Shown piece after piece: positions 15,559 to 21,242 of a DNA stretch of 21,242 bases. Every line of letters begins with the position of its first letter. Within the stretch, counting starts at the first letter, position 1. This stretch comes from JAMOBE01 sp039908285 (GTDB taxonomy: Bacteria > Pseudomonadota > Alphaproteobacteria > Rhodospirillales > Rhodospirillaceae): NCBI GenBank assembly GCA_039908285.1, contig JAMOBE010000063.1, positions 1-21,242 of the forward strand, given 5' to 3'. Both the position numbers and the translations under genes were made by a program. A model generated the notes under the pieces. That model was not told the origin of the DNA and did not search any database. It saw nothing but the letters and a program-made list of their open reading frames with translations.

Positions 15559-17577
15559 ATGAATCGCAAGGAACGCAGAGCCAGGACCAGGCAGGCCGAA
15601 GCTTCGCCGCAGGAGATTTTCCGTCACGGCGTGGAGCACCAGCTTGCCGGCCGCACCAGTGAGGCCCTGCGCAGCTATCAGGCCGCGCTGGCCCGCGAGC
15701 CCGGGCATTACCGCGCCCGCTACAACATGGCCCTGGCCCTGACCGCCATGGGCCGCAAGGCCGAGGCGCTGACGGCCTATCGTCAGGTGATCGCCACCCG
15801 GCCGGACTTCACCGAGGCCCATCTCAACCTTGGCAGCCTGCTGGCGGATGTCGGCAGCCTGAAGGAGGCCATCGCCTGCCTGACCACGGCGGCGGAGGTG
15901 GTGGAGGACAAGAACGGCATCCTCCTCAATCTTGGGCGACTACAGCGGATCGGCGGCCATTTCGCCGACGCCGAGGCCACCTATCTCCGGCTGTTGATTC
16001 CGCACCCGGGTCTCGCCGAGGCCCATTTCGGGCTCGGCAACGTCCACCAGGCGCAGGGGCGGATGGCCGAGGCCATGGCCTGCTTCGAGCGCGCCCTTGA
16101 GCTCAAGCCCGACGATTCGTCCACGCTCAACAATCTTGGCGCGTGCCTGCGCACGGTGGGGCAGGTGGACAAGGCGTTTGCCGTGCTGCGCCACGCCATC
16201 GCCCTGGACCCCAGATGCGCCGATGCCCACAACAACCTGGGTCTCATCCTTCGCCAGAAGGGGGACTACGACGAGTCCCTGGCCAGCTTCCGCCGGGCCC
16301 TCGCCGTCGCGCCGAACATGGCGGGAGCGCACCACAATCTGCTGTTCACCATGCAGTACGTCCCCTCCACCACGCCCCAGTCCATGCTGGCCGCGGCACG
16401 GCAGTGGTGCGCCCGCATGGCGCCGCGCCAGGAGACTCCGCCCCACCTCAACCTGCCCGATCCCGACCGGCGGCTGCGCATCGGCTACCTCTCGCCCGAC
16501 TTCCGCGAGCATGCGGTGTGCTATTACCTGGAGCCCCTGATCCGCGCCCACGACCGCACCCGGGTCGAGGTGTTCTGCTACGCCGAGGTGACGCGGCCCG
16601 ACGCCGTCACCGAGCGCATCCGGGCTACGGCCGACCACTGGCGCTTTACCAGCGGCATGCGGGATGACGCCCTGGCCTCCACCATCCGCGGCGACGGCAT
16701 CGACATCCTGGTGGACTGCGCCGGCCATACCGGCGGCAACCGCCTGCTGACCATGGCTCGGCGGCCGGCCCCGGTACAGGTGGCCACCATCTTCGGCTAT
16801 TCGGCCACCACCGGCCTTGATGCCATCGACTACACGCTGGGGGACCCCTTCATCACCCCGCCGGGGTCTGAGGCGTTCTTCAGCGAAAAGCTGGTGCGGC
16901 TGCCGCGCAATTTCGCCCCGTTCCTGCCGCGGGAAAGCTGGCCCGAGGTGGCGCCGCCGGGGGACGGCACCGACCAGGGGATCGTGTTCGGCTGCGTGGC
17001 CGATCCCGCCCGCATCGACCAGCGCACCCTGGTCCTGTGGCGGCGGATTCTCGACCGGGTGCCGGGATCGCGCATCCTCGCCAAGCACGCCCTGTTCAAT
17101 GACCCGGCCCTCCGCGAGGGGTGGCAGGCGCGCTTCGCCGTCCTCGGCGACCGGCTGACGCTGGAGGGGACTCCCGGCGGCTGGGGGGCCAACATGGACG
17201 TCTACGGCCGCGTCTCGGTCGTGCTGGACTCGCCCATGCAGTCGGGGGCCACCACCGTCCTCATTCCCCTGTGGATGGGGGTCCCGGTCGTGACCATGGC
17301 CGAGATCGCGCCCTGGCAACGGTTCGGAGCCTCCATTCTCGGCAATCTGGGGCTGCCCGATCTGGTGGCGGTCAATGATGACGACTACGTGGACAAGGCC
17401 GTGGCCCTGGCGGCGGACAGAGGCCGTCTCGACGACCTGAGACGGACCCTGCGGCCGATGATGCGGACCTCTCCCCTGTGCGATGCCAGACTGGTGGTGG
17501 GCGACATCGAGACCGCCTATCGGGAGATGTGGCGCGCATGGTGCGCAGGCCACACCGGCGCCTTCGGGAGCGTCTGA
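15559..17577 (+). CDS. TPR-containing GT41 (OGT/SPINDLY-like) glycosyltransferase, copy 1
   Basis: The 672-aa protein has a basic N-terminus (MNRKERRARTRQ), about seven TPR units over residues 18-270 and a C-terminal domain of the O-GlcNAc-transferase family GT41 over about 305-660. Catalytic-domain landmarks are IGYLSPDFREHAV with His318 (human OGT His498 position), DILVDCAGHTGGNRL, FGYSATTGLDAIDY and the sugar-nucleotide loop LDSPMQSGATTVLIPLWMG at about 556. At the position of human OGT Lys842 the sequence has Arg485 (DPARIDQ). TPR domains normally present protein substrates, so the enzyme probably glycosylates proteins. AGGA stands 8 nt before ATG 15559. It is followed after 3 bp by a paralogue and then by two sugar-nucleotide enzyme genes. 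Donor and acceptor are unknown; flagellin is a reasonable but untested acceptor. Confidence 0.9.
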   Translation: MNRKERRARTRQAEASPQEIFRHGVEHQLAGRTSEALRSYQAALAREPGHYRARYNMALALTAMGRKAEALTAYRQVIATRPDFTEAHLNLGSLLADVGSLKEAIACLTTAAEVVEDKNGILLNLGRLQRIGGHFADAEATYLRLLIPHPGLAEAHFGLGNVHQAQGRMAEAMACFERALELKPDDSSTLNNLGACLRTVGQVDKAFAVLRHAIALDPRCADAHNNLGLILRQKGDYDESLASFRRALAVAPNMAGAHHNLLFTMQYVPSTTPQSMLAAARQWCARMAPRQETPPHLNLPDPDRRLRIGYLSPDFREHAVCYYLEPLIRAHDRTRVEVFCYAEVTRPDAVTERIRATADHWRFTSGMRDDALASTIRGDGIDILVDCAGHTGGNRLLTMARRPAPVQVATIFGYSATTGLDAIDYTLGDPFITPPGSEAFFSEKLVRLPRNFAPFLPRESWPEVAPPGDGTDQGIVFGCVADPARIDQRTLVLWRRILDRVPGSRILAKHALFNDPALREGWQARFAVLGDRLTLEGTPGGWGANMDVYGRVSVVLDSPMQSGATTVLIPLWMGVPVVTMAEIAPWQRFGASILGNLGLPDLVAVNDDDYVDKAVALAADRGRLDDLRRTLRPMMRTSPLCDARLVVGDIETAYREMWRAWCAGHTGAFGSV

Positions 17578-17580
17578 TCC

Positions 17581-19569
17581 ATGACCATGGCCGCCGCCGC
17601 CGACGACCTCTTCCGGCTGGGCACCGAGCGCCATCAGGCCGGACGCTTTACCGAGGCCGTGGACATCTACAGGACCCTGCTGGACGCGATCCCCAATGCC
17701 ACCATCGTGCGCTATCACCTGGCGCTCGCCCTGACCGAACTTGGATCGCCGGCCGAGGCGCTGGAGGCCTATCGGCGCGTGGTCACCGAAATGCCCGACT
17801 ATGCCGAGGCCCACATGAACATGGGCAACCTGCTGGAAGCCTGCGCCCAGGTGGACGACGGCATCGCCTGCGTCCAGCGGGCCGTGGCCCTCGACCCCGA
17901 TCATACCGGCGCCCACCACAATCTGGCGCGGATGCTGCTGCAACGCGGTGATGCCGTCGGCGCGCGGTCCAGCTATCGGCGGGTCACCACCGCCCACCCC
18001 GACTTCGCCGACGCTCATCTCGGCCTTGGCAACGCCGCCGTGGTTCTGGGCGAGACCGACGAAGCCATCGCCTGCTTTCGCCGCGCCGCCGCCCTCGATC
18101 CCGGCAACCCGGGCATCGTCAACAACCTGGGCGCCGCCCTGGCCCGGGTCGGGCGAATCGACGACGCCGAGGCCATCCTGCGCGAGGCGCTGGCGAGCCG
18201 CGCCGACAATGCCGACGCCCACAACAACCTCGGCCTGCTGCTGCACCGCAAGGGGCGCCATCACGAGGCGGTGGCCTGTTTCCGCTCGGCCCTTGCCGCG
18301 CGACCGGCCATGGTCGCCGCCCACAACAACCTGCTGTTCGCCTTGCAGTGCGATCCCCACACCACGCCGACGTCGATGCTGACCGAGGCGCGGCGCTGGA
18401 GTACCACTCATGCCGCCGGCATCGCGGCGCCACGCCGTACCGTCCCAGCCAATCCGGACCCGGAGCGGCGCCTGCGGGTCGGCTACGTGTCGCCCGATTT
18501 CCGCCGGCACGCGGTGGCCCATTACCTGGAGCCGCTGATCGCCGCCCACGACCGCCGGCAGGTCGAGGTGTACTGCTACGCCGGCGTCGGCCGGCCCGAC
18601 GAGGTGACCGCGCGCATCCAGGCCAGCGCCGATCACTGGCGGGTGACGGTGGGCCTTGACGACGACGGCCTGGCGCGGACCATCGCCGCCGACGGCATCG
18701 ATATCCTGGTGGACTGCGCCGGACACACCGTCGGCAACCGTCTGCTCACCTTCGCCCGCCGGCCGGCGCCGGTCCAGGTGGCAACGCTGTTCGGCTTTGC
18801 CGCCACCACCGGACTGGGGGCCTTCGACGCCATCTTCGGGGACCCCTTCCTCACGCCGCCGGGGGCCGAGCGTCACTTTTCCGAGCCCCTGGTGCGACTG
18901 CCGCGCATCATCGCTCCGTTCCGTCCCGATCCGGCCTGGCCCGAGTCCGCCCCCCGGGTCACCCAGCCCGGCGAGGGACCGGTCTTCGCCTCCGTCACCA
19001 ATCCCGCCCGCATCGACGCCGACGCCATGGGCCTGTGGCAGCGGCTCCTGGACCGGGTGCCGGGGGCGCGGCTTCTGGTGAAGCACCCCCTGTTCGACGA
19101 TCCGGCCATCCGCGAAGCCTGGCGCCGGGGCTGGTCGGTGGCGACGGATCGGCTGGTGCTGGAGGGGGTGCCGGGCGGCTGGGCGGCCAACATGGACGTC
19201 TATGGGCGGGTGGACGTGGTGCTCGATTCGCCGCTGCACTCGGGCGGCATGACGACCCTCATTCCCCTGTGGATGGGAGTGCCGGTGGTGACCCTGGTCG
19301 GAGCGGCGACCTGGCGCCGCGCCGGGGCGTCCATTCTCGCCAATGCCGGCCTCGCGGACCTGCTGGCCGACAGCCCCGAGGACTACGTGGACAAGGCCGC
19401 CGCGCTGGCGTCCGGAGAGCGACTGCCGCTCCTGCGCCGCGACCTGCGGGCGATGCTCCAACATTCCCCTGTCTGTGACGCGGCCCTTGTGGTAGGGGAC
19501 ATTGAGGCGGCATACCGGACTCTGTGGCGCGAGGCCTGCGCCAGACGACCGGTTGCGGGAGAAGCATAG
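17581..19569 (+). CDS. TPR-containing GT41 (OGT/SPINDLY-like) glycosyltransferase, copy 2
   Basis: This is a tandem paralogue of the preceding gene, similar over its whole length. It has 662 aa, TPR units over about 5-262 and a GT41 domain over about 297-650. Landmarks correspond one by one: VGYVSPDFRRHAV with His310, DILVDCAGHTVGNRL, FGFAATTGLGAFD and LDSPLHSGGMTTLIPLWMG. The Lys842 position of human OGT is again Arg (Arg477 in NPARIDA). The N-terminus lacks the basic stretch of copy 1. ATG 17581 follows the previous stop by 3 bp, with GGGAG at its 10-nt upstream position inside the end of copy 1, so the two are surely co-transcribed; ATG 17587 is an alternative. Divergence of the TPR part suggests different protein targets for the two copies. 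Confidence 0.9.
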   Translation: MTMAAAADDLFRLGTERHQAGRFTEAVDIYRTLLDAIPNATIVRYHLALALTELGSPAEALEAYRRVVTEMPDYAEAHMNMGNLLEACAQVDDGIACVQRAVALDPDHTGAHHNLARMLLQRGDAVGARSSYRRVTTAHPDFADAHLGLGNAAVVLGETDEAIACFRRAAALDPGNPGIVNNLGAALARVGRIDDAEAILREALASRADNADAHNNLGLLLHRKGRHHEAVACFRSALAARPAMVAAHNNLLFALQCDPHTTPTSMLTEARRWSTTHAAGIAAPRRTVPANPDPERRLRVGYVSPDFRRHAVAHYLEPLIAAHDRRQVEVYCYAGVGRPDEVTARIQASADHWRVTVGLDDDGLARTIAADGIDILVDCAGHTVGNRLLTFARRPAPVQVATLFGFAATTGLGAFDAIFGDPFLTPPGAERHFSEPLVRLPRIIAPFRPDPAWPESAPRVTQPGEGPVFASVTNPARIDADAMGLWQRLLDRVPGARLLVKHPLFDDPAIREAWRRGWSVATDRLVLEGVPGGWAANMDVYGRVDVVLDSPLHSGGMTTLIPLWMGVPVVTLVGAATWRRAGASILANAGLADLLADSPEDYVDKAAALASGERLPLLRRDLRAMLQHSPVCDAALVVGDIEAAYRTLWREACARRPVAGEA

Positions 19570-19573
19570 GACC

Positions 19574-20149
19574 ATGGACGTCATCCGGACCCGGCTTGCG
19601 GGACTGCTGGTGCTGAAGCCCAAGGTCTTCGGCGACGCGCGGGGGTATTTCTACGAAAGCTGGAACGATCGCGATTTCCGCGACGCCGGAGTCGGGGAGA
19701 CGTTCGTCCAGGACAACCGCTCCTTCTCCACCGGCCCCGTGGTGCGGGGCTTTCACTTCCAGACGGGGGAGCACGCGCAGGGACAGCTGGTGTGGCCGGT
19801 CGAGGGGACGATCTTCGACGTCTGCGTGGACCTGCGACCGGACTCGGAGACCTTCGGCCAATGGCTGTCGTTCACCCTGAACGCCGATGAGCCACGGCAG
19901 GTCTACATGCCGCCCGGCTTCGCCCATGGCTTTTGCGTCTTGAGCCCGACCGCCGCCGTCCATTACAAATGCACCCGGTACTATGAACCGGAGAGCGAGG
20001 GCGGCATCGTGTGGAACGACCCGAGTCTGGCCGTCCCCTGGCCGCTGACCGACCCGATCGTCTCGGAGCGCGACGCCGGTTTCCCCACCTTCATCGAGGT
20101 GGCGCGCGGGCTCGGCGTTCCGGTCCCGGACAAGGTGGGAGCGGCATGA
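19574..20149 (+). CDS. RmlC-like dTDP-4-dehydrorhamnose 3,5-epimerase family protein
   Basis: The 191-aa cupin protein matches RmlC in length and order of motifs: DARGYFYESW, FVQDNRSFS, VVRGFHFQ, FDVCVDLRPDS, MPPGFAHGF, YKCTRYYEPE and WNDP. RmlC epimerises C3 and C5 of dTDP-4-keto-6-deoxyglucose. The catalytic-base His61 and its partner Asp168 (SERDAGF) are present, as is Tyr131. The Lys that usually follows in the QGKLV segment is Gln71 (AQGQLVW), so a related reaction such as single-carbon epimerisation or a different nucleotide sugar is possible. ATG 19574 is chosen over the longer frame, which would overlap copy 2 of the glycosyltransferase; GGGAG lies about 9 nt upstream. The stop overlaps the next start (ATGA). 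rmlA, rmlB and rmlD are not in the window. Confidence 0.85.
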   Translation: MDVIRTRLAGLLVLKPKVFGDARGYFYESWNDRDFRDAGVGETFVQDNRSFSTGPVVRGFHFQTGEHAQGQLVWPVEGTIFDVCVDLRPDSETFGQWLSFTLNADEPRQVYMPPGFAHGFCVLSPTAAVHYKCTRYYEPESEGGIVWNDPSLAVPWPLTDPIVSERDAGFPTFIEVARGLGVPVPDKVGAA

Positions 20150-21150
20150 GCATCGCCGACGCCTATCGCGGCGCCTCGGTGCTGGTGACCGGAGCCGGCG
20201 GCTTCATCGGCGGCAGCATCGTCGCCGCCCTGGCCGGGGTGGACTGCCGCATCGTCCGTCTATCGCGCCGGGAACTGCCCCCGCTCGCCGCCGCTTTGGG
20301 CCCTGTGGAGGACATTCACGGCGATCCTGCGGACGGAGCGCTGTGGGCGCGGTCCGTCGCCGGGGTCGATGCCGTGTTCCACTGCGCGGCGCAGACCAGC
20401 ATCTATGTGGCCAACAGCGACCCGCTGTCGGACCTGCGGGCCAACGTCGAGACACCGCTGCGGCTGTTCCAGGCGGTGCGCGAGGCCGGCGGCCGCGCCA
20501 CGGTGGTGCTGGCCAGCACCGTGACCACGGTTGGCCTGACCGAGACCATCCCCACCAACGAGAGCATCCTCGAGGCCCCCGTCACCATGTACGACCTGGG
20601 CAAGCTGACGGCGGAGCGCTATCTGGAGATGCACTGCCGCCTCGGCATGCTGCGGGGGGTCACGCTGCGGCTCGGCAATGCCTATGGGCCGGGGCCGTCG
20701 CCGTCCAGCTCGGACCGCGGGGTGCTGAACAAGATCATCGGCTTCGCCCTCGACGGCCGGCCGGTGTCGATCATGGGCGACGGCCGGTGGATCCGCGACT
20801 ACGTCTACATCGACGACATCGTCGACGCCTTCCTGCTGGCGGGGCGGAAGGGGGAGGCGCTGAACGGCCGCCACTTCTTCGTATGCTCGGGCGAGGGCAT
20901 CACCATCGCCGACGTCTTCCACCTGGCGGTCGAGCGGGTAGGACTGGCCACCGGCCGGGCGGTGCCCATCACCCACACCGAGCCGCCGGCCGGCATGTCG
21001 CCCATCGAGTTCCGCAACTTCATCGGCGACTCTCGGGCCTTCTCGGAGGCCACGGGCTGGCGCGCCCGCGTCTCCCTGACCGAGGGCATCGACCGCACCA
21101 TCGCCGTCTACCGGCAACGGCGGCTGACGGCGAAGGCGGCGGGCGCCTGA
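20146..21150 (+). CDS. NAD-dependent epimerase/dehydratase (extended SDR)
   Basis: This 334-aa extended short-chain dehydrogenase/reductase acts on nucleotide sugars. The Rossmann dinucleotide motif GAGGFIG lies at about 17-23. The catalytic triad is Ser124 (ASTVTT), Tyr149 and Lys153 (YDLGK). RLGNAYGPGP and the RDYVYIDDIVDAF segment are typical of GalE/RmlB-like epimerases and dehydratases and line the sugar-nucleotide site. Its exact reaction (4-epimerase, 4,6-dehydratase or 4-reductase) cannot be read from the sequence. ATG 20146 overlaps the RmlC-like stop by 4 bp, with GGGAG just upstream, so the two are translationally coupled and probably act in one pathway that feeds the neighbouring glycosyltransferases or a surface polysaccharide. 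The frame upstream to 20011 is a shadow of the RmlC-like gene. Confidence 0.9.
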   Translation: MSIADAYRGASVLVTGAGGFIGGSIVAALAGVDCRIVRLSRRELPPLAAALGPVEDIHGDPADGALWARSVAGVDAVFHCAAQTSIYVANSDPLSDLRANVETPLRLFQAVREAGGRATVVLASTVTTVGLTETIPTNESILEAPVTMYDLGKLTAERYLEMHCRLGMLRGVTLRLGNAYGPGPSPSSSDRGVLNKIIGFALDGRPVSIMGDGRWIRDYVYIDDIVDAFLLAGRKGEALNGRHFFVCSGEGITIADVFHLAVERVGLATGRAVPITHTEPPAGMSPIEFRNFIGDSRAFSEATGWRARVSLTEGIDRTIAVYRQRRLTAKAAGA

Positions 21151-21181
21151 GTGGCTGAAAATGTATCGGTACCACGACCAT

Positions 21182-21240
21182 AAAAAGCCCTCTCCCCCCT
21201 CTTCCGGGGGGAGAGGGTTGGGTGAGGGGGGGAGAGGCCC
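21182..21240. repeat. Dispersed palindromic repeat, possible bidirectional terminator
   Basis: A perfect 12-bp stem, 21188-21199 with 21206-21217, encloses a 6-nt loop (TCTTCC). On the left stands AAAAAGC and on the right a G-rich tail, TTGGGTGAGGGGGG. Bases 21182-21211 occur as exact reverse complement at 1-30. It begins 31 bp after the epimerase stop. Read on the minus strand the stem is followed by five T, giving a terminator-like structure for transcription entering from the right; on the plus strand it has no T-tract but could still stabilise the operon 3' end. Confidence 0.8.
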
Positions 21241-21242
21241 CA

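Noticed and set aside
15940..19623. Very long antisense open frame (1227 codons) opposite both glycosyltransferase genes
   Set aside because: It mirrors the codon bias of the two tandem genes, has low-complexity Gly/His/Arg-rich translation, no recognisable domain and no start signal. The GT41 frames have clear family motifs.

Overview
The window comes from a GC-rich alphaproteobacterium, most likely a Rhodospirillales member of the Magnetospirillum/Phaeospirillum type. This rests on the strong GC bias at third codon positions, a chemoreceptor ending in a PilZ-like domain, tandem TPR/SPINDLY-type glycosyltransferases and abundant dispersed palindromic repeats. The assignment is inference; no rRNA or other phylogenetic marker was compared. 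I see no tRNA, rRNA, CRISPR array, prophage or complete insertion sequence.

Layout: (1) 43-4826 (+) is a type I secretion/export locus: a NodT-family outer-membrane lipoprotein, a 157-bp near-palindromic MITE-like element, a PrtD-type ABC exporter and a HlyD-type adaptor whose start overlaps the ABC stop. No secreted substrate gene is visible. (2) 4839-7906 (-) is thrS, infC and a small CheZ-like CheY-P phosphatase. infC appears to start at a non-canonical ATA codon. thrS has a good sigma70-type promoter and a hairpin leader. (3) 7907-8226 is intergenic and holds a long wobble-compensated palindrome. (4) 8227-12928 (-) is an ABC-F ATPase, a chemoreceptor with a degenerate PilZ tail and an exported single-domain rhodanese. 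(5) 12929-13281 is a divergent, locally AT-rich regulatory region. (6) 13282-15457 (+) is an isolated hypE followed 19 bp later by an unusual pseudo-receiver / Pro-rich / pentapeptide-repeat protein whose linker is partly encoded by a dispersed palindromic repeat. (7) 15559-21150 (+) is a tight cluster of two tandem paralogous TPR-GT41 glycosyltransferases, an RmlC-like sugar epimerase and an extended SDR nucleotide-sugar epimerase/dehydratase; it looks like a protein-glycosylation or surface-sugar locus and continues beyond the window or ends at the terminal palindrome.

The same 30-nt sequence lies in opposite orientation at the two window ends, and a diverged relative sits inside the pentapeptide gene, so one palindromic repeat family occurs three times in 21 kb. 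The most interesting items are the ATA start of infC, the repeat-derived segment inside a protein, the MITE-like element inside the secretion locus, the small CheZ-like protein, and the tandem GT41 enzymes that both carry Arg where the family normally has a catalytic-site Lys.
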